Of a stretch of 5,275 nt of DNA, positions 1-5,275 are shown piece by piece. Below the pieces are notes generated by a model. That model was not told the origin of the DNA, searched no databases, and worked only from the letters and a program-made list of their open reading frames with translations. Every line of letters begins with the position of its first letter. Positions within the stretch are counted from its first letter, which is position 1. The stretch comes from an uncultured Clostridia bacterium (GTDB lineage: Bacteria > Bacillota > Clostridia > Oscillospirales > CAG-272): assembly GCA_905235755.1 (NCBI GenBank), contig CAJONA010000092.1, positions 1 through 5,275 of the forward strand, given 5' to 3'. The position numbers and the translations under genes were made by a program.

Positions 1-1
1 G

Positions 2-373
2 AAAAAACGCGGCGCGGACGTGCTCATAATCGACACTGCGGGCAGGCTTCACAACAAGAAGAATTTGATGAACGAGCTTGAAAAGATCAACCGCGTCATC
101 GACCGCGAGCTTGACGGCTGTATACGCGAGACGCTCCTCGTGCTCGATTCGACGACGGGGCAGAACGCGATAATTCAGGCAAAAGAATTCAAAAACGCCG
201 CGCCGATCACGGGGCTCGTGCTGACGAAGCTCGACGGAACGGCAAAGGGCGGCATCGTAATTTCTATAAAAAAGGAGCTGGACATACCTGTCAAATTCAT
301 CGGCGTGGGCGAGAAGATCGACGACCTCGAAACGTTCGACCCCGACGAATTTGTCAAGGCGCTGTTTGAATAA
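2..373 (+). CDS. ftsY: Signal recognition particle receptor FtsY, C-terminal part (5' truncated by window edge)
   Basis: FtsY is the SRP-family GTPase that docks ribosome-nascent chain-SRP complexes at the inner face of the membrane so that proteins can be inserted through SecYEG. The reading frame is open from base 2 and ends at TAA 371-373, giving the last 123 residues. Visible are the G3 motif DTAGR with the following LHNKKNLMNEL, the TTGQNA loop, the G4 region TKLDGTAKGG, and the closing GVGEKIDDLETFDPDEF stretch just before the C-terminus. The LHNKKNLMNEL segment and the short end after DPDEF, without a methionine-rich M domain, favour FtsY over its paralogue Ffh. The N-terminal NG helices and the P-loop lie outside the window. 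The internal GTG at 20 is a valine codon, not a start. Its stop is one base before the rdgB start, so the two genes are very likely co-transcribed. Identification is firm. Confidence 0.96.
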   Translation, partial: KKRGADVLIIDTAGRLHNKKNLMNELEKINRVIDRELDGCIRETLLVLDSTTGQNAIIQAKEFKNAAPITGLVLTKLDGTAKGGIVISIKKELDIPVKFIGVGEKIDDLETFDPDEFVKALFE

Positions 374-374
374 A

Positions 375-983
375 ATGATGAAGATCAGTGAGATCGTGGT
401 CGCTTCGAACAACAGACATAAGATAGCCGAACTGAATACTTTCATATCGCGCTATTTTCCCGACGTGAAGCTGCTTTCGCTTGCCGACATCGGATTTTTC
501 GGAGAGATCGAGGAAAACGGCGCGACTTTTGAGGAAAACGCGCTGATAAAGGCGAGGACGATAGCGTCGCTCGGACACGTTGCCGTCGCCGACGATTCCG
601 GACTTATGGTCGACGCGCTCGGCGGCGATCCGGGCGTTTACTCGGCGAGATATGCGGGAGAGCCGTGTAACGACGAGAAGAACAACGACAAGCTTCTTTT
701 TAACCTCAAAGACGTTCCGGCTGAACGTCGCGGCGCGAAATTCGTGTCGGTGATAGCGTGCGCTTTTCCCGACGGAAAAACGCTGACTTCCTACGGAGAA
801 TGCAGTGGAACGATATTGCTTGAACGCCGCGGCGACGGCGGCTTCGGGTACGATCCGCTCTTCTTCTATGAGCCGATGAAAAAGACATTCGCCGAAATGA
901 ACGAGAATGAGAAAAACTCGATAAGTCACCGTGCGCGCGCCATGGCGGCTTTTGCGGAAAAATTACACGGGGAGCTTATTTAA
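375..983 (+). CDS. rdgB: RdgB/HAM1-family dITP/XTP pyrophosphatase (non-canonical purine NTP pyrophosphatase)
   Basis: The family hydrolyses ITP, dITP and XTP to the monophosphate plus pyrophosphate, keeping deaminated purines out of DNA and RNA; the enzyme is a cytosolic homodimer. The 202-residue product has the normal family length. Motifs in order: substrate-loop SNNRHK (about 11-16), EENGATFEENALIKA (46-60), DDSG (73-76) with the catalytic acidic pair, GGDPGVYSARYAG (83-95), GGFGYDPLF (155-163) contacting the base, and SHRARA (184-189). No key residue is missing. Start: ATG codons at 375 and 378 are adjacent; either gives the family-like N-terminus KISEIVVASNN. An upstream in-frame TTG at 351 would add eight unlike residues inside ftsY and is rejected. 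There is no good Shine-Dalgarno (only AAGG at 356-359, about 15 bases away), and the start lies one base after the ftsY stop, so translational coupling is the likely way it is initiated. Family assignment is firm; exact substrate preference is inferred. Confidence 0.95.
   Translation: MMKISEIVVASNNRHKIAELNTFISRYFPDVKLLSLADIGFFGEIEENGATFEENALIKARTIASLGHVAVADDSGLMVDALGGDPGVYSARYAGEPCNDEKNNDKLLFNLKDVPAERRGAKFVSVIACAFPDGKTLTSYGECSGTILLERRGDGGFGYDPLFFYEPMKKTFAEMNENEKNSISHRARAMAAFAEKLHGELI
969..974 (+). promoter_or_regulatory. Ribosome binding site of yhbY (GGGGAG)
   Basis: GGGGAG sits inside the last codons of rdgB, 10 bases before ATG 985. It decides the yhbY start at 985 over an in-frame upstream ATG at 931, which lies deep inside rdgB and would add 18 residues unlike the family. 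Confidence 0.75.
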
Positions 984-984
984 T

Positions 985-1284
985 ATGACATCGAAACAAA
1001 GAGCATATCTTCGCGGCGTCGCGTCGAAGTACGATACGGTATTTCAGGTCGGCAAGGGCGGCGTCGGCGAAAAAATGACAGCGTCCGTCGGCGACGCGCT
1101 CGAAGCGCACGAGCTTGTGAAGATAACGACGCTCGACAACAGCGAATACGGTCCGCGTGAGGCGGCGGAAGAAATGGCGGCGGCGCTCGGCGCCGAGGTC
1201 GTATGCGTGATAGGCAACAAATTTGTGCTTTACCGCGAATCGAAAAAAAGACCGAGCCTCAGCCTGACGGTAAAAACGATATGA
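985..1284 (+). CDS. yhbY: YhbY/YqeI family RNA-binding protein (CRM domain), ribosome assembly
   Basis: This is a small single-domain CRM (CRS1-YhbY) protein of 99 residues, the usual length for the family, which binds 23S rRNA in pre-50S particles and is thought to help large-subunit maturation. The sequence shows the N-terminal TSKQRAYLRGVA helix, the GKGG loop (23-26) that is the hallmark of the fold (a KH-like GxxG), the helix ALEAHELVKI, and the terminal strand GNKFVLYRES. Lysines and arginines around the loop suit RNA contact. It starts one base after the rdgB stop, and its own stop TGA overlaps the nadD ATG as ATGA (1281-1284), a classic coupling arrangement. The same yhbY-nadD-yqeK order is found in Bacillus subtilis (yqeI-nadD-yqeK). 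Identification is strong; the biochemical role is taken from the family. Confidence 0.94.
   Translation: MTSKQRAYLRGVASKYDTVFQVGKGGVGEKMTASVGDALEAHELVKITTLDNSEYGPREAAEEMAAALGAEVVCVIGNKFVLYRESKKRPSLSLTVKTI
1281..1284 (+). other. ATGA start-stop overlap joining yhbY and nadD
   Basis: The TGA that ends yhbY (1282-1284) and the ATG that opens nadD (1281-1283) share bases. With no clear Shine-Dalgarno for nadD, this suggests the ribosome finishing yhbY re-initiates on nadD, fixing their ratio. That is inference from the layout. Confidence 0.7.
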
Positions 1285-1886
1285 AACTCGGCATATACGG
1301 CGGCACTTTTTCGCCCGTACACATCGGTCATCTGCGCGCCGCGGAAACGTTCAAAGAGCAGCTCCGCCTCGATAAACTGATGATCATTCCCGCAAATATA
1401 CCGCCGCATAAAGCCGCTCTCGGCATATTGCCGGCAAACGAGCGGCTCATACTGTGTCAGCTCGCGTTTGGCGGTGAGACGACGGAGGTCTCCGACATCG
1501 AGATGCGCCGCGCCGATAAAAGCTATACCGTCGATACTCTCGAACAGCTGAAAAAGCAAGGATACGGCGACATATATATGCTGTGCGGCACCGATATGAT
1601 AGCGAGCTTTGAAAGCTGGCGCAGATACAAAGATATATTTTCGCTTGCCACGGTCGTCTGGGCGCAAAGATACGAGCATCCCGACGACGCCGTCAAAGCG
1701 GCGGAAGAAAAGATCGAATATTTTGAACGCGCCTATGGCGCAAAGATAATAAAACTCGATCTGCCGCCGACTGATGTATCGTCGAGCGAGATACGTCGAA
1801 TGATAAAAAACGGCGAGGATGTCTCGGCATATCTGCCGAAAGCCGAATACGACTATATCAAAAAGAAGGGGTTTTACCTTGACTGA
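1281..1886 (+). CDS. nadD: Nicotinate-nucleotide adenylyltransferase NadD
   Basis: NadD joins ATP and nicotinate mononucleotide to give deamido-NAD plus pyrophosphate, the step before NAD synthetase, in the cytosol. The product has 201 residues, normal for the family. It shows the nucleotidyltransferase signature GGTFSPVHIGH (7-17) with both histidines of the HxGH motif, the PPHK loop (41-44), SYTVDTL (81-87), GTDMIASFESW (103-113), where GADML-type sequence is usual, and VSSSEIR (166-172), the second ATP-binding motif of the superfamily. The start is the ATG that overlaps the yhbY stop by four bases; a longer in-frame reading from 1203 lies inside yhbY and adds 26 unrelated residues. There is no strong Shine-Dalgarno, so re-initiation after yhbY is likely. 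The 3' end overlaps yqeK by eight bases. Its placement between yhbY and yqeK is a conserved Firmicutes arrangement. Call is firm. Confidence 0.96.
   Translation: MKLGIYGGTFSPVHIGHLRAAETFKEQLRLDKLMIIPANIPPHKAALGILPANERLILCQLAFGGETTEVSDIEMRRADKSYTVDTLEQLKKQGYGDIYMLCGTDMIASFESWRRYKDIFSLATVVWAQRYEHPDDAVKAAEEKIEYFERAYGAKIIKLDLPPTDVSSSEIRRMIKNGEDVSAYLPKAEYDYIKKKGFYLD
1866..1871 (+). promoter_or_regulatory. Ribosome binding site deciding the TTG start of yqeK (AAGGGG)
   Basis: AAGGGG lies inside the final codons of nadD, 7 bases before TTG 1879. It supports TTG as the yqeK start; upstream in-frame candidates such as 1819 lie inside nadD and would add sequence unlike the family. Confidence 0.75.
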
Positions 1887-2517
1887 CAGACAGGTAAATA
1901 TAATAGAGTTATTAAAAAAAGACGTGTCGGAGACAGAGGATAAAAAGCGATACGATCATACGCTCGGAGTGGTAGACGAATGCGGATATTATGCCGATTT
2001 CGTCGGACTTGGCGACGACGACCGCTTCGCGCTCGAATGTGCGGCTCTTCTTCACGACGTCACAAAAAATATGCCGCGCGACGACGCGGAAGCGCTGTGC
2101 AAAAGGCACGGGATCAAATATTCCGACTCGCCGACGCTTCATCAGGACACATGCGCGCCGTATATCGAAGAACATTACGGCGACGTGCCGGAGCTGTGCG
2201 ACGAAAGGATACTTTCCGCCGTGTCAAAGCACACGACGGGCGGCGAGAATATGAGCGAGTGCGATATGATACTTTACATCGCCGATTTTACGGAGCCCGG
2301 CAGAAAATATGAAAATTGTGTCAGGGCAAGGGAATATATCCGCAAAGAATGTGAAAACATAAACAAAAACGATAAAAACGCCCGCATAAAAGTTTTGGAG
2401 AGAGCCGTTGTGACGATAAGCCGAATGACGATAGAGCATCTTACAAACAAAAATTCGTATATCGACAAACGCACGTCCAAAACGCTTGCCGATATGCAAA
2501 GGCGTTCAGAGGAGTAA
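1879..2517 (+). CDS. yqeK: YqeK-family HD-domain hydrolase, probable symmetrical diadenosine tetraphosphate (Ap4A) hydrolase
   Basis: YqeK proteins are HD-superfamily metal enzymes that split Ap4A symmetrically into two ADP, lowering an alarmone made largely by aminoacyl-tRNA synthetases. The metal-binding pattern is present: H27 in YDHTLGV, H59-D60 in ALLHDVTK, H88 after SPTL, H118 in KHTTG, and D136 in YIADFTEPGR. KHTTGG, MS (125-126) and ADFTEPGR are strong YqeK marks. In the H88 region the family usually has a glycine-rich stretch, here replaced by QDTCA. Length from TTG 1879 is 212 residues, somewhat longer than B. subtilis YqeK (about 186); the extra length seems to lie in the lysine- and asparagine-rich C-terminal third (about 143-212). 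The TTG start follows AAGGGG at 7 bases, and the first eight bases overlap nadD. It ends with TAA embedded just after the LCP ribosome binding site. The family call is firm; Ap4A activity is inferred from characterised members. Confidence 0.92.
   Translation: MTDRQVNIIELLKKDVSETEDKKRYDHTLGVVDECGYYADFVGLGDDDRFALECAALLHDVTKNMPRDDAEALCKRHGIKYSDSPTLHQDTCAPYIEEHYGDVPELCDERILSAVSKHTTGGENMSECDMILYIADFTEPGRKYENCVRAREYIRKECENINKNDKNARIKVLERAVVTISRMTIEHLTNKNSYIDKRTSKTLADMQRRSEE
2508..2514 (+). promoter_or_regulatory. Ribosome binding site deciding the TTG start of the LCP gene (AGAGGAG)
   Basis: AGAGGAG overlaps the last yqeK codons and is 6 bases before TTG 2521. This near-ideal spacing supports TTG as the initiator of the downstream gene; there is no ATG near this position in that frame. 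Confidence 0.8.
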
Positions 2518-2520
2518 ATT

Positions 2521-3576
2521 TTGGAAAAAAACAAAGCTTTAAATACGGATTTTGTACTGACGCTTGTAGCGCTTATACTTGTTTTTGTTTCTGTTATAAC
2601 GATTTTGGGATTTTTGTTCGCAGGGAAGAACGCCGTTCCGACGTCGAAAGACGTGCCTTTAGACGACGGAAGAAAAAAAGGATACTACACATTTATTATA
2701 GCGGGACTTGACAAGGTATCGAACAACACCGACGTGCTCATGCTTGCGAGCCTTGACACCGCGAAAAATGCGATAAATATTCTTCAAATACCGCGTGACA
2801 CTTACGTCAGCACCGATGTAACGGGATATACAAGCGTGATGCGCGTCAATGCCATATTCGCCGCCGAATATAACAAGGCGAGAAACAACAATCTTTCCGT
2901 ATCAAACGCGCAGAAAAGAGGAATGGAGAAGCTTTCCGCCGTCCTTGAAAGCGCATTCTGCACCGAGATAGACGATTATTGCCTTGTCGACATCTCGATA
3001 TTCAGATCAGTCGTCGACGCCGTCGGAGGCGTCTGGTTCGACGTGCCGGAGGATATGTTTTACGAGGATCCGTATCAGGATCTGTATATAGATCTGAAAG
3101 CGGGATATCAGCTTCTCGACGGCGACAAGGCGGAGCAGCTCGTGCGCTTCCGCGGATACGCGTCCGCCGACATCGGCAGGGTGAATATGCGCGCGGAATT
3201 TCTTTTGGCGATGGCGCAGCAGGTCAAGGAAAACCTGAATCTTTCGTCTGTCATCACGATAATCAGCGAGATGCTGGACAAGACCGTATCGTCGGTCGGG
3301 CTCGGCGACGCGATCAAATACGCGACGGCGGCATATAGGATAAAAATGTCAAATATAAACATCAAGACCGTGACGGGAAGCTCGGTATGGGACGCGGCAA
3401 GCGGGCATTGGTCGGCATATTACTATCTTAACAAGGCGGCGGCGCTCGAAGACATCAATGAATGCGTCAACGTTTACCGCCGGGATATTTCGATATACGA
3501 ATTCGACGAAAAGGAACTGTTTGCCGACAGCTCGAACGCCGAAGCATACGCATATTATAATTCTGATTTAAAATAA
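2521..3576 (+). CDS. LytR-CpsA-Psr (LCP) family membrane-anchored cell-wall polymer ligase
   Basis: LCP proteins transfer teichoic acids, capsule or other polymers from undecaprenyl pyrophosphate to peptidoglycan on the outer face of the membrane. The 351-residue product has a short cytoplasmic N-terminus, one hydrophobic helix (about 11-34) acting as an uncleaved anchor, a linker, then the LCP domain. Matching motifs: GLD (62-64), NTDVLMLAS (69-77), IPRDTYV (90-96), RVNAIFA (108-114), VDAVGGVWFDVP (165-176), G-QLLDG (195-201), and VRFRGYASADIGR (208-220) with R209, R211, D217 and R220. Two normally conserved positions differ: the Arg of the R-S-D motif is N69, and the Gln a few residues after the final Asp-x-Gly-Arg appears to be R224. 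Three cysteines (C147, C154 and one near the C-terminus) are extracytoplasmic. The gene starts three bases after yqeK and sits where B. subtilis passes directly from yqeK to rsfS. The attached polymer cannot be told, so no symbol is given. Confidence 0.92.
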   Translation: MEKNKALNTDFVLTLVALILVFVSVITILGFLFAGKNAVPTSKDVPLDDGRKKGYYTFIIAGLDKVSNNTDVLMLASLDTAKNAINILQIPRDTYVSTDVTGYTSVMRVNAIFAAEYNKARNNNLSVSNAQKRGMEKLSAVLESAFCTEIDDYCLVDISIFRSVVDAVGGVWFDVPEDMFYEDPYQDLYIDLKAGYQLLDGDKAEQLVRFRGYASADIGRVNMRAEFLLAMAQQVKENLNLSSVITIISEMLDKTVSSVGLGDAIKYATAAYRIKMSNINIKTVTGSSVWDAASGHWSAYYYLNKAAALEDINECVNVYRRDISIYEFDEKELFADSSNAEAYAYYNSDLK

Positions 3577-3583
3577 AAGGAGG
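3577..3583 (+). promoter_or_regulatory. Strong ribosome binding site of rsfS (AAGGAGG)
   Basis: AAGGAGG follows directly on the LCP stop codon and is 8 bases before ATG 3592. It is the closest match to the anti-Shine-Dalgarno in the window, suggesting rsfS is initiated independently of, and perhaps more efficiently than, its upstream neighbours. Confidence 0.85.
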
Positions 3584-3591
3584 AAAAGAAA

Positions 3592-3978
3592 ATGACGGAA
3601 AATGCTGAAAAGACTTTGGTCGGCGCCGAGCCGAGAGAGATCGCAGACGCGATAGTGAAGATCCTTGACGACAAAAACGCGTCGGACATCAAGCTGCTTC
3701 GCGTGAACGACAAAACCGTTATAACGGATTATTTCGTTATCTGCACGGCGAACTCGACGACGCAAGTCAAAGCTCTCGAGGGCGAGATAGAATTCAAACT
3801 CGGCGAGATGGGGCTTTTTCCCGCGCACGTCGAGGGATATGACGGAAGCACGTGGATAGCTATGGACTATCTGCACGTTATAGTCCACATATTCCACCGC
3901 GAGCAAAGAGATTTTTATAAACTTGAAAAAGTATGGGGAGACGCTGAGGATATCCCCGTTCAAATTACGGAAAAGTAA
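3592..3978 (+). CDS. rsfS: Ribosomal silencing factor RsfS (YbeB/Iojap family)
   Basis: RsfS binds ribosomal protein L14 on the 50S subunit and blocks joining of the 30S, turning translation down when nutrients are short; the same contact may act in 50S maturation. The product of 128 residues is slightly longer than typical because of about 11 extra N-terminal residues before the first helix (REIADAIVKILDDKNASDI). Conserved elements: ASDIKLLRV (30-38), TDYFVICTANSTTQVKA (45-61), EGYDGSTWIAMDY (81-93), where family members more often read DYGD or DFGD after the Trp segment, then VIVHIFH (96-102) and RDFYKLEKVWGDA (106-118). The start is fixed by the strong AAGGAGG eight bases upstream. It lies between the LCP gene (15-base gap) and leuS (19-base gap). 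The order yqeK-lcp-rsfS-leuS is, from general knowledge, seen in other Clostridia. Call is firm. Confidence 0.95.
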   Translation: MTENAEKTLVGAEPREIADAIVKILDDKNASDIKLLRVNDKTVITDYFVICTANSTTQVKALEGEIEFKLGEMGLFPAHVEGYDGSTWIAMDYLHVIVHIFHREQRDFYKLEKVWGDAEDIPVQITEK

Positions 3979-3997
3979 AGGAAAGGGCATTTTCACA

Positions 3998-5275
3998 ATG
4001 ACTTACGATTTTAAATCCATCGAGAAAAAATGGCAAAAGGTTTGGGACGATAAGAAGGTGTTCGCCGCGGACGACGCTTCGACGAAGAAGAAATTTTATT
4101 CGCTCGTCGAGTTTCCGTATCCGTCGGGATCGGGGATGCACGTCGGACATATAAAAGCGTATTCGGGGCTTGAAGTTATCGCGCGAAAGCGCCGTATGGA
4201 GGGGTACAACGTCCTTTTCCCGATAGGATTTGACGCATTCGGCCTGCCTACCGAAAACTACGCTATCAAAAACCATATCCATCCGCGCATCATAACGGAC
4301 AAGAATATCGAGCATTTCACGGAACAGCTCCGCCGCGTCGGTTTTTCTTTCGACTGGGACAGAGTTATCGACACCACCGATGAAAAATACTACAAGTGGA
4401 CGCAGTGGATATTCAGAAAAATGTTCGACAACGGACTTGCGTTCAGAGACACGGCGCTCGTAAACTACTGCCCGTCGTGTAAGGTCGTGCTTTCCAACGA
4501 GGATTCGCAGGGCGGAAAATGCGATATATGCCACAGCGACGTTATACAAAAATCAAAGGACGTGTGGTACCTTCGCATAACGAAATACGCCGACAGGCTG
4601 CTCGACGGGCTGGCGGACGTCGATTATCTGCCGAATATCAAACAGCAGCAGATCAACTGGATAGGGAAATCGACCGGTGCGTTCGTCAATTTCGACATAG
4701 ACGGCGTCGATGAAAAACTCAAAATATACACGACGCGTCCCGACACGCTTTTCGGCGTGACGTTTATGGTAATGGCACCCGAGCATCCGATGATCAAAAA
4801 ATATGCAGATAAGATCAAAAACATCGACGAGGTCGAGGCATATAAGGCGATTTGCGCGAAAAAGACCGAATTTGAGCGCACGCAGCTCGTCAAAACGAAG
4901 ACCGGTGTAAAACTCGACGGCATATCGGCGATAAATCCCGTGAGTCATAAAAAAATCCCGATCTACATAGCCGATTACGTTATGATGGGATACGGCACGG
5001 GCGCTATCATGGCAGTTCCCGCGCACGATCAGCGCGACTGGGAGTTTGCCAAGACGTTCGGCATCGACATAATTCAGGTCATAAGGGGCGGCGATATAGA
5101 AAAAGAAGCGTATACAGAGAGCGGCGAGATGATAAATTCGGGCTTCCTCAACGGGCTGACGACAAAAGAGGAATCCATTTCCAAAATGATATCGTACCTT
5201 GAAGAAAACGGCATCGGCGAGGCGGGCGTTCAGTACAAAATGAAGGACTGGGCGTTCAACCGCCAGCGCTACTGG
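3998..5275 (+). CDS. leuS: Leucyl-tRNA synthetase LeuS, N-terminal half (3' truncated by window edge)
   Basis: LeuS charges tRNA-Leu with leucine and edits mischarged tRNA; it is a cytosolic class I synthetase usually of about 800-880 residues. The open frame runs 426 codons to the last base. Visible: N-terminal DFKSIEKKWQKVW; the class I HIGH motif as HVGH (48-51) within PYPSG-MHVGH; FDAFGLPTENYAIK (78-91), diagnostic of LeuRS rather than IleRS or ValRS; a zinc ribbon with C158, C161, C175 and C178; NWIGKS (220-225); the start of the CP1 editing domain with TTRPDTLFGVT (245-255); and its core GTGAIMAVPAHDQRDWEFA (333-351) including the editing Asp. The last residues, DWAFNRQRYW, mark return to the Rossmann core; KMSKS lies beyond the window. 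ATG 3998 is preceded by AAGGAAAGGG (3978-3987) at 10 bases. No T-box leader fits in the 19-base gap after rsfS, so expression must come from upstream. Confidence 0.97.
   Translation, partial: MTYDFKSIEKKWQKVWDDKKVFAADDASTKKKFYSLVEFPYPSGSGMHVGHIKAYSGLEVIARKRRMEGYNVLFPIGFDAFGLPTENYAIKNHIHPRIITDKNIEHFTEQLRRVGFSFDWDRVIDTTDEKYYKWTQWIFRKMFDNGLAFRDTALVNYCPSCKVVLSNEDSQGGKCDICHSDVIQKSKDVWYLRITKYADRLLDGLADVDYLPNIKQQQINWIGKSTGAFVNFDIDGVDEKLKIYTTRPDTLFGVTFMVMAPEHPMIKKYADKIKNIDEVEAYKAICAKKTEFERTQLVKTKTGVKLDGISAINPVSHKKIPIYIADYVMMGYGTGAIMAVPAHDQRDWEFAKTFGIDIIQVIRGGDIEKEAYTESGEMINSGFLNGLTTKEESISKMISYLEENGIGEAGVQYKMKDWAFNRQRYW

Noticed and set aside
351..374. Upstream TTG start for rdgB at 351
   Set aside because: It would overlap ftsY by 23 bases and add eight residues unlike RdgB proteins; the ATG pair at 375/378 gives the expected N-terminus.
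354..929. Open frame of 191 codons on the - strand across rdgB
   Set aside because: It lies wholly antisense to a gene with every RdgB motif intact, is rich in Arg and Val as reverse-strand shadows of GC-biased codons are, and shows no recognisable domain.
1879..1904. Possible internal promoter: TTGACT (1879-1884) and a perfect TATAAT (1899-1904)
   Set aside because: The spacer is only 14 bases, too short for a housekeeping sigma factor; the alternative TTTACC at 1873-1878 gives 20 bases and a weak -35. The bases are explained as the start of yqeK. Transcript-start mapping would settle it.
1980..2312. Arg-rich open frame of 110 codons on the + strand in another frame inside yqeK
   Set aside because: Its extreme arginine content is typical of an out-of-frame reading of GAC/GCG-rich codons, and the overlapping yqeK frame carries all the conserved HD residues.
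2753..2781. TTGACA followed after 17 bases by AATATT inside the LCP gene
   Set aside because: The -10 element matches the consensus at only four of six positions, and the site lies well inside conserved coding sequence (the region before IPRD), so it is most likely chance.
3577..3591. Possible terminator or regulatory gap between the LCP gene and rsfS
   Set aside because: The 15 bases are a purine-rich Shine-Dalgarno tract with no inverted repeat and no T run, so no terminator is present.
3965..4549. Open frame of 194 codons on the - strand across the 5' part of leuS
   Set aside because: It is antisense to the conserved LeuS catalytic core, has no family resemblance, and has no sign of its own operon context.
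4553..5026. Open frame of 157 codons on the - strand inside leuS
   Set aside because: It is antisense to the editing domain of leuS; composition and lack of any motif mark it as a shadow.

Overview
The window is a compact stretch of bacterial chromosome with every gene on the + strand. It holds eight protein-coding genes, the first and last cut by the window edges, and no gap between genes longer than 19 bases. The set is typical of a Bacillota (Firmicutes) genome, most likely class Clostridia. The evidence is the yhbY-nadD-yqeK-rsfS neighbourhood (in Bacillus subtilis yqeI-nadD-yqeK-yqeL), an LCP (LytR-CpsA-Psr) cell-wall ligase between yqeK and rsfS, leuS directly after rsfS, and strong GGAGG-type ribosome binding sites. 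Base composition looks close to half G+C, and isoleucine is written mostly as ATA or ATC with few ATT codons. That is unlike the very AT-rich model clostridia and suggests an uncultured gut-type lineage. This taxonomic reading is inference; no genus can be named.

Layout. Bases 2-373 are the C-terminal part of ftsY (signal-recognition-particle receptor GTPase). Bases 375-983 are an RdgB/HAM1-type dITP/XTP pyrophosphatase. Bases 985-1284 are yhbY (50S-associated RNA-binding protein). Bases 1281-1886 are nadD (nicotinate-nucleotide adenylyltransferase), overlapping yhbY by 4 bases. Bases 1879-2517 are yqeK (HD-domain diadenosine tetraphosphate hydrolase), starting at TTG and overlapping nadD by 8 bases. 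Bases 2521-3576 are an LCP-family membrane-anchored protein, also starting at TTG. Bases 3592-3978 are rsfS (ribosomal silencing factor). From 3998 to the window end are the first 426 codons of leuS (leucyl-tRNA synthetase).

How they fit together. The spacing (overlaps of 4 and 8 bases, gaps of 1, 1, 3, 15 and 19) and the lack of any terminator hairpin or convincing promoter point to one polycistronic operon, with several start codons probably translationally coupled to the stop just upstream. FtsY, YhbY, RsfS and LeuS serve translation and protein targeting. RdgB, NadD and YqeK serve nucleotide and NAD housekeeping. The LCP protein is the only envelope gene.

I found no mobile element, CRISPR array, RNA gene, riboswitch or T-box leader, and nothing that looks like a new defence or biosynthetic system. 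The points worth a second look are modest: the joining of ftsY-rdgB to the yhbY-leuS cluster, substitutions at two normally conserved LCP active-site positions, consecutive TTG starts, leuS lying in an operon without its own leader, and skewed isoleucine codon use.
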